A DNA stretch of 64,000 nt from Strigamia acuminata (lineage: Eukaryota > Arthropoda > Chilopoda > Geophilomorpha > Linotaeniidae). The notes below the pieces were generated by a model. The model was given only the letters and a program-made list of their open reading frames with translations, had not been told where the DNA came from and made no database searches. Below, piece by piece: positions 54,189-64,000 of the stretch. A program made the position numbers and the translations under genes. How positions within the stretch are numbered: position 1 is the stretch's first letter; every line of letters starts with the position of its first letter. Where the stretch lies: NCBI GenBank assembly GCA_949358305.1, contig OX442319.1, positions 3,162,001 through 3,226,000 of the forward strand. Direction: 5' to 3'.

Positions 54189-57100
54189 TCATCCAAAGAG
54201 GCGTCGACAAAAGTGGGACATTTTAACTCGATCGTAAGCCTTTGTAAACCCATCGGCAAAATTAAGCCTTGTACCGACGTGGGCAAGTATTACTTCCCCA
54301 CCCCTAACCAGATTGCGGATCCAATGGAACCGTACGTCTATGTGTTTGGTTCTTCTCTTTTCGACTGCATTTCGAGAGAAGTCAACTGCCGATTGATTAT
54401 CGCAATAGACGACGAACGAGAAATCAAACGCAATAAATTGGCATAGCTCAAACATTATGCGCTTAATGAATAGGAAGTCCTTAATTGACTCTGTTAATGC
54501 CACATATTCGGACTCCATTGAAGAGAGTGTCACACATTTCTGCTTAAAGGTCCTCCAAAATATTGGAACGGATGATAACACTAAAATCGTTCCCCCAATC
54601 GAGGTTCTATCGTCGCGATTGTTCGCATAATCAGAATCCGTAAAGACCTCCAAAAACAAGTCAGCGCCCCGTGAGAGCTTCATACAGTAATCACGAGTGA
54701 GGAATAGGTATCCAAGCATCCTCACGAGTCCATTCCAATGCACAATACCAGGATCCGACTGGAATTGACTAAAGATGTTAGTTGCGTATGACAAGTCAGG
54801 GCGAGTTCTCGTGGACAAGAAAGAGAAGCAACCCAAGAGACTCCGATACGGGTATTTCAGCATATCAGTGCGTTCACCTTCAGTCTTGGGAGAGTCAGCT
54901 CGCGACATCAACGTCCCCACAGCAATCGGCAATCCAGCCTTGCTAGGCAGAAACATCTTGAATTTCTCCAGAATAGCCCCAATATAACCCCTCTGATGCA
55001 TCACAAAACCACAGTCTGTTTGTTCAAACTCAATTCCAAGCATCTTCCTTACAGGTCCCAAATTCACCAGGTCAAACTTTTCGGCAATGATTGAAGATGC
55101 CAAACTAATGTCCCTATTCGTAATGCCAAAAATAATAATGTCATCCACATACACGATTAAGATGGTACGACATTTCAGTCGATAGACACAATTGCACCAT
55201 AATAAGGGCTCAAAACCTCTGGACTTCAGGTAAGCGTCAAACTCATCATTCCAAGCCCTTCCAGACTGATGAAGCCCGTACAAGGCACGTTTCAAGAGGC
55301 AAACGAGGTGTTCTTTCCCCTTGGTGACAAATCCCTTAGGTTGACGGATGTAGACCGTCTCCTTAAGCTTGGCATACAAGTAGGCACTTTTAACATCAAA
55401 TTGGCAATGTACCCAACTTAAAGTACAAACCAACAGGACAAACAGCAAGCGAATCACACTAAAGTCAACGACGGGCGAGAAAACATCATCGTAGGTATCT
55501 CCATAAATCTGATTGAAACCTTGGGCAACAAATCTGGCCTTGAAGCGGGCGATCTTCCCATCAACGTCACGCTTCAACGCATACACCCAGCGAGAGCCCA
55601 GAACCTTCACTCCTGGCGGTAATTCCGTGAGGTCCCAGACATCACGGGCCCTCAAAATCGAAATCTCGTCACTCATCGCTCCCCTCCAATCCTCAGAATT
55701 CTCCGAATTCACGGCAGATTCATAAGATCCAGGGACCCCAGCCTCCATGGTGAATAATTCCTCGCCACCCCAAGCCAAATCATCCCAAGAGTCGGAGCGG
55801 GTCAATTCCACGGTTTCCACGCATTCACCGGGCACTGAGTTCAGCCAGCCCGTAAACGGGTTGAGTGTCGAGTATACAAATAAAGATGCATCGTACATAA
55901 GGCCGGAATCCCGGCAGAAAGCAATCACATCATTCTCCGATTTGCACTGTCTAGAATTCTGGGAGAGTCCAAAATAGATATTATATCCCCTCAAATCCTT
56001 TCTCGGGACGGCCGTTCTAAACCACTCTACATCACGGCACGATCTCATCTTGCTAGCGTTACTTCTTGTTTCTCTAACTGAAGTCATCTTCGAGGATCCA
56101 GAGACCACCGGTGATCTCACGGCCCCAATTAATGGGAGATCCTCCACTTCATGTCCTCCACTGCTCACCACAGGCGTCAGAGGGTGGACCAAAACCCTCA
56201 AGGGTCTAAGTGGCGATTCAATCCCCGGGATTTCCTGAGTTTCAACCTTGTCCATTAATCTTTCCTCATGTTCATCCAGTTTCAGAGTTTTGACCTCATC
56301 CTCATGTTTGTCCAATTCTCCATCCGGTCCATTCAAGCCCAAAATCGGGTCCTCGTCATAATAATCGTCCTCTGGTTCCTCAACAAAATCAACAGTCTTC
56401 GGGGTCAGAGTAATCTCCGGGTCCAGCACGCAAACACTGCCGATCTTCTGTTCGTCGAACACCACATTGGATGTGTCCCAAATAACTCTTTCCCCCGGTA
56501 TGAAAACACGATATCCAATCGTTTTTGACGAGTAGCCAACCATAATTCCAGCTTTAGCTCGGTTGTCCAATTTGGACGTCTTTGCTGCAATCTTCGCATA
56601 AACTAAGCACCCAAAAGTTCTAAGATGTTTCACATTAGGCTTTGTACCATAAATTAATTCATACGGGGTCTTATCACTGTCTCTTCGAGATATTCTATTT
56701 ATGGTATAGCACACAGTGTGGGCTGCCTCTTCCCAGAAATCATTCTCCAAGCCAGCATAGTCCAAACAACATCGAATTCCATTCATCAGGGTAAGATTAA
56801 ATCTCTCAGCCACCCCATTCATTTGAGGCGTATAAATGTTAGTCCTCTCGTGTCGAATACCCTGGGATTCGCAAATCGCAGAAAACTTCCGGTTACAGTA
56901 TTCGAGGCCATTGTCACTCCTCACAGCCATAATTTTATATCCAGTTTGACGTTCCATCCTTGCCTGATAAACCTTAAAATGATCAACTACCTCGCTCTTA
57001 CTCTTCATTCCTATCACCGTCCGGTAACGCGAAAAATCATCCGTAAAAGTCACGAAATAGATAAAACCAGTTCTTGATGGTATACTCAAGGGTCCACATA

Positions 57101-59018
57101 CATCCGTGTGTACAAGCTGAAGTGGCTTACTCGATCTCGGTCCCGGTATGGATTTATATGATCTCGACCTCGCTTTCGCCAAGGAACAGGCATCGCAGCG
57201 ATCCGGCTTGCCGGCCAACAATGGCATCCCAATGACACAATCAATCTTTGATGTCCTTTTAACGTCGTCCTGATTATAATGACAGTATCGAAGGTGCCAC
57301 AGCAAAACCTGATCCGGGTCATCCTTAATATGACGGGTAGGAACCTCCACATGATCAATCTTCAAGTCCATCAACCGATCACTTTCCAATTTATCCTCAC
57401 TCGTAACCAAAGCATAATTGCGTATTCTCTCATTTAGATCCGGAATCTGAGTGTCATTCAATCCCGGGTCTTCTCGAACGTTCGGAACAATATGGTACAA
57501 TCCACCAATTTGGTCCTTAACTCCAACCATAATGACTCTAGACCAATCCGGGGTAAAAATATAAACCTTGCCACCAGTCCCCACGAAATGGCAACCCAAG
57601 TCATCCAAACGCGGGCCAGATACAAGGTTTCTTCGGATTCCAGGTGCATAGATAACCCGATTAAAAGTGACCCGATTCAGTCGGCCACCAGAAGAACGGT
57701 CCAAAAACGCAGTCGAACCCATCCCCATTATGGGCGTCTCCTGTTGACTCCCTGCAGATTTAATACTGTCCCCCTTTGTCTCAATAAACTTAGTAAACAA
57801 ATTCCGATTCCGACAAATATGACTCGTAGCTCCAGTATCGAAAACCCAATCGTCAGATCTAGTCTCAAACCCCCCGCTAAGGGCTTCAGTCAAAAGTCCA
57901 TATTCAGCACAACCAGGATCCTCAGCGAGGGACAACATGGGAGTCGTCTTCTTCTCCTCCAGGATTTCAACGGCTGTAGATGGAACCACCTCATCCTCAT
58001 ACACATAAACCACCTCCGTACAATCCCTTGCCATATGGCCCGGCTTCTGGCATCGATAACACGGCCCCCCAAATGTAGGTCGCCCATCGACTGTCCCCCG
58101 GCCGCCAAATGAAGATCCAACCATTCCCGGTCTTCTTCGGTAAATTGTCCGAGGTAATCGCTGTACACCGCGTTGATTCGATGTAATAACCGTCCCTCCT
58201 CGAGCTACATTCCTATAGAAACGTCCACCTCCCATGGCTACTTGTCCCTGACCAAAGAGACTTTCATCGTTCCTCACCACATCTCCCGGTCGCTGTGACT
58301 GTAGCACAGGCATCTGTGAGTAATCGGGAACCGCAACGTAGTCATACCCAAACTCGTCCTGAAGATACACATTTCTATCCTCACTAGCGGCAAACACTCC
58401 AGCAGAATTAAATGACCCATTGTCGGATTGAAGCTGCTTTAATCTGCCCTCTTCCGAAATGAGCTCCTTTTCAGCCTCATTCAGGGTAAACTTATCTTTC
58501 GGCCCCCTATGGATGGACAATACAACAGGCTGAAACTCTGCCGGTAAGTTTCGAATCAACTGGTAACAAATAAAAATCTCTGAGATCACTTCACCCAGCT
58601 CTGTCAACTTCTTCTGCACCACACGGATCCGTTGCGCGAAAAGACGTATTGTTTCGCCCGGCTTAATCCTCAAGGCTGCCAATTCATCATATAGAGCACA
58701 TATTCGTGAATGTGACACCGGCTCAAAATGCGCCAAAAGGGCATCCCAAGCCACCTTGCCATCTCTGGTATGTGAAATATGCGGTCTTAACTCTGCTCCT
58801 ATTGACTTGTAAATAGTGGAGTAGGCCTGAGCTTTGCGCTGTTGATAACGCTCAGTGGCACGCAAATCAGTAACTGGAGGCACTCCAGGTGGGGTTTCAG
58901 TCAAAAAGCTCCAACAATTCCTGTCCATTAATGAAACCTCAATTTCCTCCTTCCATTGAGCAAAATTGTCCCATGACAATATGACCGTTCCAGTCCGATT
59001 ATTCCCCTCCTCGGTCAT
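54189..59018 (-). CDS. Copia Gag-Pol polyprotein, 1609 aa, single intact frame
   Basis: The frame starts at the ATG complementary to 59016-59018 and has no stop or frameshift. Order: a Gag region with UBN2-like helices (residues ~1-200), a CCHC zinc knuckle CYRCQKPGHMARDC (~319-332), aspartic protease active site WVFDTGATSHICRN (~393), integrase HHCC zinc domain (HLRYCHYN...CDACSLAK) and DDE core (THTDVCGP-like VHTDVCGPL, then SDNGLEYCN), reverse transcriptase with YVDDIIIFG (~1290), and RNase H (TDSDYANNRDDRTSIGG, YCDNQSAVDFSRN, KHIDVRFHWIRN). Integrase before reverse transcriptase is the copia order. It makes its own particle and copies its RNA into new genomic sites. Gag and Pol are in one frame, so the Gag excess must come from splicing or processing. 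Confidence 0.97.
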   Translation of the reverse strand: MTEEGNNRTGTVILSWDNFAQWKEEIEVSLMDRNCWSFLTETPPGVPPVTDLRATERYQQRKAQAYSTIYKSIGAELRPHISHTRDGKVAWDALLAHFEPVSHSRICALYDELAALRIKPGETIRLFAQRIRVVQKKLTELGEVISEIFICYQLIRNLPAEFQPVVLSIHRGPKDKFTLNEAEKELISEEGRLKQLQSDNGSFNSAGVFAASEDRNVYLQDEFGYDYVAVPDYSQMPVLQSQRPGDVVRNDESLFGQGQVAMGGGRFYRNVARGGTVITSNQRGVQRLPRTIYRRRPGMVGSSFGGRGTVDGRPTFGGPCYRCQKPGHMARDCTEVVYVYEDEVVPSTAVEILEEKKTTPMLSLAEDPGCAEYGLLTEALSGGFETRSDDWVFDTGATSHICRNRNLFTKFIETKGDSIKSAGSQQETPIMGMGSTAFLDRSSGGRLNRVTFNRVIYAPGIRRNLVSGPRLDDLGCHFVGTGGKVYIFTPDWSRVIMVGVKDQIGGLYHIVPNVREDPGLNDTQIPDLNERIRNYALVTSEDKLESDRLMDLKIDHVEVPTRHIKDDPDQVLLWHLRYCHYNQDDVKRTSKIDCVIGMPLLAGKPDRCDACSLAKARSRSYKSIPGPRSSKPLQLVHTDVCGPLSIPSRTGFIYFVTFTDDFSRYRTVIGMKSKSEVVDHFKVYQARMERQTGYKIMAVRSDNGLEYCNRKFSAICESQGIRHERTNIYTPQMNGVAERFNLTLMNGIRCCLDYAGLENDFWEEAAHTVCYTINRISRRDSDKTPYELIYGTKPNVKHLRTFGCLVYAKIAAKTSKLDNRAKAGIMVGYSSKTIGYRVFIPGERVIWDTSNVVFDEQKIGSVCVLDPEITLTPKTVDFVEEPEDDYYDEDPILGLNGPDGELDKHEDEVKTLKLDEHEERLMDKVETQEIPGIESPLRPLRVLVHPLTPVVSSGGHEVEDLPLIGAVRSPVVSGSSKMTSVRETRSNASKMRSCRDVEWFRTAVPRKDLRGYNIYFGLSQNSRQCKSENDVIAFCRDSGLMYDASLFVYSTLNPFTGWLNSVPGECVETVELTRSDSWDDLAWGGEELFTMEAGVPGSYESAVNSENSEDWRGAMSDEISILRARDVWDLTELPPGVKVLGSRWVYALKRDVDGKIARFKARFVAQGFNQIYGDTYDDVFSPVVDFSVIRLLFVLLVCTLSWVHCQFDVKSAYLYAKLKETVYIRQPKGFVTKGKEHLVCLLKRALYGLHQSGRAWNDEFDAYLKSRGFEPLLWCNCVYRLKCRTILIVYVDDIIIFGITNRDISLASSIIAEKFDLVNLGPVRKMLGIEFEQTDCGFVMHQRGYIGAILEKFKMFLPSKAGLPIAVGTLMSRADSPKTEGERTDMLKYPYRSLLGCFSFLSTRTRPDLSYATNIFSQFQSDPGIVHWNGLVRMLGYLFLTRDYCMKLSRGADLFLEVFTDSDYANNRDDRTSIGGTILVLSSVPIFWRTFKQKCVTLSSMESEYVALTESIKDFLFIKRIMFELCQFIAFDFSFVVYCDNQSAVDFSRNAVEKRRTKHIDVRFHWIRNLVRGGEVILAHVGTRLNFADGFTKAYDRVKMSHFCRRLFG

Positions 59019-59754
59019 GTTTGATATCGTTTCACCAAATCAAAATCGCACACACTCCAAGGGATAATCGCACACTGATAATCTTGCCAGTAAAAACTGA
59101 ACAAGAGCACGTACACCCACACCAAGTGCAATGTGTAGGGGTTAGTAACGCTTTGATAAATGGTCAGTATCACTTTTGACAAAATAAAAAAAATTCAAAA
59201 ATTCAAGCAAATAAATAAGCAAAAATGTTGATGTTGCGTCCGTGGACGTTGATGCATTCACAGGATGGCTTCTAGGAAATGTCCAAATTCCAGGCGAATC
59301 ATTGTCCACAACACAGTTCAGGTCCAAAATTCCAAAACACAAAGTCCTCAGAATGTCAGGAAAAACAGCCACACAATCCACTCTAAACCTACTAAATCAT
59401 ACAAAGAAAATAAACAAATAAATTCTCAAATTGTCAAATTCCACAAACAAATTCTCAAATTTTCAAAATAAATAAATTCCCAAAAAAAACAATAAATTTC
59501 TCCACAAAAAAAAACTTTTAAACCACACAATCCAATCAAAGTCCACCACGATGTATTCTCTCGTTCTCAAGTTCTCCACTATCAAATCCCAGATGTACCG
59601 CAAGCAGGGAGCGCCATTTTCGAAATACAGTTGTCACAAAACGAGTATCGGTTGGCATAACATCGCTGGCTCGCAATAACACGTCGAAAATAGAAATTCT
59701 TCACCTCTCGTCGCACAAAAACACCATTAAACATTTACTCACAGTTTTAGTTAC

Positions 59755-59880
59755 TCAAAAACCTCTCGTCACTCGCGAGATTCTCCTCACTCGCGAAATT
59801 CTCCTCACTCGCGAAATTTTCCTCACCCGCGAAATTGTCCTCACTCGCGAAATTGTTCTCTTTGATATCGCATACCAAAA
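59755..59880. repeat. ~24-bp tandem repeat in the copia 5' leader
   Basis: About five copies of CTCCTCACTCGCGAAATT, with a CTCGTCACTCGCGAGATT variant, lie between the 5' LTR and gag. In the RNA this is the leader, so the repeats could serve packaging or translation (inference). Confidence 0.8.
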
Positions 59881-59907
59881 CTCCTCGTCTTCCCGTATTA
59901 TTTCCAG

Positions 59908-59927
59908 CTGAACAGGCCCATAACCAT
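59908..59927 (-). other. Primer binding site of the copia element
   Basis: Just inside the 5' LTR the plus strand reads CTGAACAGGCCCATAACCAT. GGCCCATAACC matches the anticodon stem-loop of initiator tRNA-Met, so priming probably uses an internal half-tRNA, as in Drosophila copia. The tRNA sequence comparison is from memory. Confidence 0.7.
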
Positions 59928-60166
59928 TGTTGTCATTAAAGATCCACGCACTGGAAACCCAGGAAACAAGCAGGGAAGACTTGAAGGAAACATTTAACAG
60001 ACAGCATTTATTCTACCTCGCACGTAGTCGCCATCTTTAACATGAATGACGTCATAAATAAAAGGAAACATAAAGGACGCCAGATGGCTCCACATACATA
60101 GACAACATAATGTAAATAACAAAAATACCATGGTGCTATATTATATAATATGGCAAATACTCAACA
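59928..60166 (-). repeat. 5' LTR of the copia element
   Basis: 239 bp, same sequence as 53900-54138. On the minus strand it carries the promoter and start of transcription. An AT-rich palindrome (ATATTATATAATATAG) near its beginning may contain the TATA element. Confidence 0.95.
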
Positions 60167-60171
60167 GAGTT

Positions 60172-61195
60172 ATTAGGTTTGGCCACTTGGCCAAATGACG
60201 TCACTTCCTTAAATCGAAGGGGCGGAGCTATTGGTGCTCTGTCGTCAGTGGGCGCCCATTCAAAGCATAAAAATGCCATAGTGTGCTTAAAACCTGTACT
60301 GTGTTCGCTTCCCTGCTTGACATAGTGTTATTTTTCTAACTGTTATTTTGTGACGCTGTTTCCACAGTGCCCCCTGTATTTTTAACCTGTGAATAAAAAT
60401 CAGTCATGTTAATTTCAACTACCCAACGGTCACGTTTATTCCCGCTCTCCACATATTTCCAACATTGATTGAAAACACATCAACCTGCAAAATCATAAAG
60501 CAAGAACATATATTGACCTGTTTTTATTAAAGATTGTTTCATATGGATTGTTACAAATTGATCTATGAATCACTTGTTTTGGCTCTTAATTCTAATTGTG
60601 TTGAGTACACACATACAAATGATGCACAAATATATTTAAATTTTTTTAATAATTTCACATGTTTGGTTTTAATGGATCAGAAATTACTGAAATCACTTGA
60701 TCTCGCTCAAAACTCATAAAATTAATAAATGAAAACAATTTAAAAAATAAAAATTTTAAATTTTAAAAAAATTGATAAGAATTTTTTAAAAAGATTATAA
60801 AAAAAAAATTTAAAAACATTAATTATTGGGTTAATTAATCCGATTAAACAAAACTAATTTTTTTTCATTCAATTTAGCCAAAAGAAAAAATCTTGGATTG
60901 GGATGCCTTGACAATCAACCATTATTATTCCTGTTTGTTTAAAGAACAATGGAAGAATGGTGGATTATTGATGATGGTGGCAAAAAAACAACCCAAATTG
61001 AAATTCCAAATCTGAAAAATACCTGCAAAAATTGCAGAATAATTAATTTGTAGTGAATTAGTAACATTTGTGGATTTGGGGCAATGTTTTTCCGAGACTG
61101 ATCAGCACAACTGGCGTCCACTGACGTCACATCAAATGTGAGCCAATGAGAGCTGAGTACACCTAATTCTCCAAGTGGCCAAACCTAATAACGTC
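60172..61195. mobile_element. ~1-kb MITE-like element with TIR TTAGGTTTGGCCACTTGG
   Basis: ATTAGGTTTGGCCACTTGG at 60172 mirrors CCAAGTGGCCAAACCTAAT ending at ~61190. The flanks (GTT...AAC) are compatible with a short target duplication. The copia element is inserted at its very edge. AATAAA (~60393) and very AT-rich DNA lie inside; open frames are short and unconvincing. Confidence 0.7.
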
Positions 61196-61323
61196 GTTCA
61201 ACCTTGCCTTTTTGGCATGTCATAATATGTCATAAAATGTCTAAAAACACCGAAAAATATCAAAAATATTTATTATTTCCGTTTCAAAAATATGAGATAA
61301 ATTGTCATCATACAGGCTGGAGC

Positions 61324-61590
61324 ATGTCGAAGGATCAAGTACGCCATCTAGTGGAAGAATATGTCACAATGACGCTTAGACACGTGGATGTTGAAAAGTT
61401 TTATCAGACGACGAAAGAGAGTGAATATAAAAAAAAAATTAAAAAAAAATTAGAAAATTTAAGAAGAAAATCTGGATTAAACCAGAAAAATGTTTTAAAT
61501 TTCGATAAAAATTTCAATTCAAGACTACGAAACAAATTCTGTACATTTTCGGCGAAAAAGTGGCTTCTTTTAAGCTGTCAACAATGTTGA
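61324..61590 (+). CDS. Small ORF upstream of the Rho gene, duplicated in unit 1
   Basis: ATG at 61324 opens 88 codons (MSKDQVRHLVEEYVTMTLRH then VDVEKFYQTTKESEYKKK, becoming Lys/Asn-rich). In unit 1 the matching frame at 47782 reads MAKGQVRHLVEENVTMTLRH followed by VDVEKFYQTQK, so the first ~30 codons stay open in both copies. It could be an upstream ORF, a 5' exon or chance. No known domain. Confidence 0.3.
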   Translation: MSKDQVRHLVEEYVTMTLRHVDVEKFYQTTKESEYKKKIKKKLENLRRKSGLNQKNVLNFDKNFNSRLRNKFCTFSAKKWLLLSCQQC

Positions 61591-61719
61591 CCTTGACCCA
61601 CATTTACCTGCCAAAAATCAGTCAGTGTTGATTTGTCATCACTCAAACACTTCTTTTCTTCCAGGCAGGGACAAAGCAAAAAAAAAAAACATAAAATTAA
61701 TCAAACATTTGCAGCCAAA

Positions 61720-62540
61720 ATGCCATTAGCAGTTTCCACCCAACGTCCTTTGAAGATCGTAGTCGTCGGAGACGGAACAGTAGGAAAAACGTGTCTTCTA
61801 ATCGCCTACACAACTGACACATTTCCTACGGAATACGTGCCCACTGTGTAATTAATTCATCCAAATTTTTATTCATTCATTTCGTCCGTGTAATAATATC
61901 TAATAATTTCAGATTTGATAATTTTTCTGGCACAATAACATGCGATCAATTAAAAGTGCACATGACCTTATGGGACACGGCCGGACAAGAAGATTACGAA
62001 AGATTGCGACCACTTTCTTACCCACAAGTACGTGATTTAATCGAAAACGACATCTAATTAAACAATATTAATCTTTTTGTTCCTACAGACTGACGTGTTC
62101 ATCCTTTGTTACAGCGTTGACAACAAAACTTCCTACAGAAACATTGCAAGCAAGTGGTGTCCAGAAGTGAGGCATTATTGCCCTAAAGTTCCTATTGTTT
62201 TAGTTGGTGTGTATGTTGTGGATATACAAAAATGGAAAATTCAATAGTTTTGTGTATTTTTTTAAATTAATAGCTACGAAAATCGATCTGAGAAAGGAAT
62301 TGCAGCCGTTTCATTGTGTGTCGACGTTTGAGGGGAAGCGACTGCGTGCTAAAATAAAGGCAGCTAAATACGTTGAATGTTCGGCCAAAACTCGTGATGG
62401 ATTAGAGGAAGTAGGAAATTTGATAATAACGCGAGGATTTTGTTGTTTTTATTTTTATTTTCGCGTTTTAGGTTTTCCGGGAAGCTGCTCGGTCAGTTTT
62501 AAGACCGAAATCGATAAAACGTCTGTGTGTCCTCTTGTAG
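61720..62540 (+). CDS. Rho-family small GTPase (Rac/RhoG/RhoL-like)
   Basis: Five exons: 61720-61847, 61913-62027, 62089-62206, 62274-62410 and 62472-62540; 567 nt, 188 aa, phases consistent. P-loop GDGTVGKT, switch I/effector [13 protein letters not shown], switch [26 protein letters not shown] (in [11 protein letters not shown]) and ECSAKT nucleotide-binding motifs are all present. A short Rho insert region precedes YVECSAKT. The C-terminus [12 protein letters not shown] is a CAAX box ending in Leu, predicted to be geranylgeranylated. Such proteins switch actin remodelling at the plasma membrane. FSGTI and VLVATK instead of the usual NYSA and VLVGTK mark it as a divergent member, so assignment to Rac, RhoG or RhoL is open. 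A partial copy sits 14 kb upstream. Confidence 0.93.
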
Positions 62541-63640
62541 AAATTAATTAATTAATTTAAATGAAATTTTTTTTCTAATTGCATCAAATCATTTTTTAGT
62601 TCGTTTACTTTTGTTGTATATTTATGATTAATAATAAAATGTGTTTTTGTGTACAAATGAGTCCAAATCAGTCGAAAATGCGTTAATGTTTCTGTTGTGG
62701 GTGGCCAAGTTTTCTAGGGGTTGATTAAATTACTAAAAATACAATAAAATAATACAAAATATTTGTATTGCCTATTAATAGGTATTCGGGGGCCCTCATT
62801 CGTGGCCTCCAAGTACAAAAGTGCGCCACTTTTTTTTCCCTCGTTTTTCTAGAAATTTCACTCCACCCACACCTGGTGTAACCTTGAACTGGGAATGGAA
62901 TTTTACACCTTTCTTTTTGCTTCTAATATATTTTAAAATAGTTTGACACCAAAAACAATTTCAATTTTATCAAAAATTAAAAAGTAAAAAAAAATATATA
63001 AATATAAATTTTTGATAAATTAAAAAAAAAAAATTCTTTTTTTAAAAAAATTAAAAAAAAAGCAAATAAAATAAGAATAAAATAAAAACTTTCTCTTTCC
63101 AGTGTGAATAAAGTTTCCAAACGTGCAAAGAAAAATTAGAACAAAAAAAATTCCAATCAATTGTTATATACTTTGTCTTGTCCCCATTACTCCACATTTA
63201 TTCTCCACTTTCCCCTCCTTTCTCCTGCCCCTGACCTTGTAAACAAACAAACAAAACCCACTTCCTAGAAGCTCCACCCAGTCCCCAGTTCATAGTAACC
63301 TTGAACTTGAATCAAATTCTTGTGTCTTACCACTGTTACCACCATTAACTGAATTCAACAACATCAATACACAACTAATAATGCACAATTCAAATATTTT
63401 TAACATTAAAAAAATTTAAAAAAACCAAAAATTGCCACAAAAAATTAATTTTCTCCCCAAAACAATTGTCCACGCCCTTAATTCTTTAATCTCTTACCCT
63501 ACTACCCTCATCATTTGTGTGGGTCAACCAAATGCCCCCTACTGTGCCCCTACTGTGCCCCTACTTTACCTAAAATCACAAGTGTGCTGAGATATTCATT
63601 CAGTTGACTGTGCGACCTGCATTTGGTACACTCGGTTAAA
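62541..63640. other. Intergenic region between the Rho and nuclear receptor genes
   Basis: AATAAA signals at ~62633 (AATAATAAAATG) are likely for the Rho transcript. The rest is AT-rich with A-runs (62990-63065) and a C-rich stretch (63180-63320 and 63500-63570) upstream of the nuclear receptor. No repeat with matched ends was found. Confidence 0.45.
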
Positions 63641-64000
63641 ATGACTGAAAAAGACAAAAAATCAACACGAAGACGACGTAAGACATGTTTTTTAAACTTT
63701 AGACTTTAAATATAAATTGTATTTTCTTTTTACTACGATAGTTCATCCGTATATTCCAAGTTATATTAACAATGCGGACGAAATTGTTTTGTGCAGTGTG
63801 TGTGGAGATAAGGCTTCTGGTTACCATTACAGTGTGATGAGTTGCGAAGGTTGCAAGGTGTGAAATCGGATGCAAATCGGGTGAAACGACGCGAATTAAT
63901 CGTTGATTTTGCTCGAATTTATTCAGGGTTTCTTCCGACGAGCTGTGCAGAGCAGCACGTACACGCACTACGAATGCAGGCGAGAAAAAATGTGCGATGT
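63641..64000 (+). CDS. Nuclear receptor, N-terminus and start of the DNA-binding domain (truncated by window end)
   Basis: Exons 63641-63677, 63742-63857 and 63927-64000 (continuing). The very short N-terminus [12 protein letters not shown] leads into the first zinc module [21 protein letters not shown]-box CEGCKG is followed by [19 protein letters not shown] and KMCD. The CEGCKG P-box marks receptors that read AGGTCA half-sites, as in the NR1/NR2 groups, and [13 protein letters not shown] resembles the LXR/FXR/EcR branch. The A/B domain is almost absent. The intron after CEGCK, in the middle of the zinc module, is phase 0. The subfamily cannot be fixed without the second module and ligand-binding domain. 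Confidence 0.93.

Larger units (their letters stand above)
53900..60166 (-). mobile_element. Full-length Ty1/copia LTR retrotransposon
   Basis: 6,267 bp on the minus strand, with two 239-bp LTRs (53900-54138 and 59928-60166) that look identical base for base, both TG...CA. The target duplication GAGTT is at 53895-53899 and 60167-60171. One intact gag-pol frame lies inside. The element is inserted at the edge of another MITE. Identical LTRs, an intact ORF and an exact TSD point to a very recent insertion, possibly still active. Confidence 0.97.
48310..62540. repeat. Tandem duplication unit 2, intact but transposon-inflated
   Basis: It carries the same order of blocks as unit 1 with both genes whole. 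It is about 14.2 kb against 4.5 kb because of insertions at 49263-51591, 53413-53866, 53900-60166 (copia) and 60172-61195. Removing these leaves a unit close in size to unit 1. Confidence 0.8.

Noticed and set aside
54213-58168. Many plus- and minus-strand frames within the copia element
   Set aside because: Shadows of the 1609-codon gag-pol frame.

Overview
The window is AT-rich, intron-rich animal DNA, read here as an invertebrate bilaterian genome. The basis is GT-AG introns, many only 45-100 bp long, and a set of metazoan genes: HAND, TMEM9, an SPPL2-type intramembrane protease, an ionotropic glutamate receptor, THAP, BTB and C2H2 proteins, a Rho-family GTPase and a nuclear receptor. The species cannot be named from the sequence. 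I built all gene models by joining exons by eye with phase checking; there is no transcript evidence.

Layout. 1-1100 (+): 3' end of a CCDC102-like coiled-coil gene. 1551-11774 (+): an 18-exon gene for a protein of about 1,496 aa with an N-terminal WD/propeller-like half, RCC1 repeats and a Cys/His C-terminus; it may be a Claret/GLO-4-type Rab GEF. 12133-12932 (-): complete TMEM9. 13277-15418 (+): protein with two near-identical THAP domains. 17037-17444 (-): BTB-only protein. 18208-25611 (+): complete 15-exon kainate/AMPA-like glutamate receptor with a possible second C-terminal exon at 26076. 26160-32469: mostly minisatellites and unassigned DNA, with one orphan coding-like exon at 31413-31748 (-). 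32470-34954 (-): complete two-exon HAND gene. 37636-43748 (-): complete 15-exon SPPL2-type aspartyl protease. 43845-62540: two tandem copies of a [zinc-finger remnant - zinc-finger gene - Rho GTPase] unit. Copy 1 is decayed: a nonsense codon in the zinc-finger gene and a Rho fragment. Copy 2 is intact but stretched to about 14 kb by transposons, including a full-length Ty1/copia element at 53900-60166 with apparently identical LTRs. 63641-64000 (+): start of a nuclear receptor gene cut by the window edge.

The non-coding DNA has two main components. One is minisatellites of 9-33 bp units filling large introns and spacers. The other is small non-autonomous DNA transposons, many with visible terminal inverted repeats and target-site duplications: hAT-like with 8-bp TSDs, Tc1/pogo-like with TA, Harbinger-like with TTA, and a pair with TATA. 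The neighbouring genes show no shared pathway. The best structural story is the tandem duplication followed by asymmetric decay and transposon bombardment.
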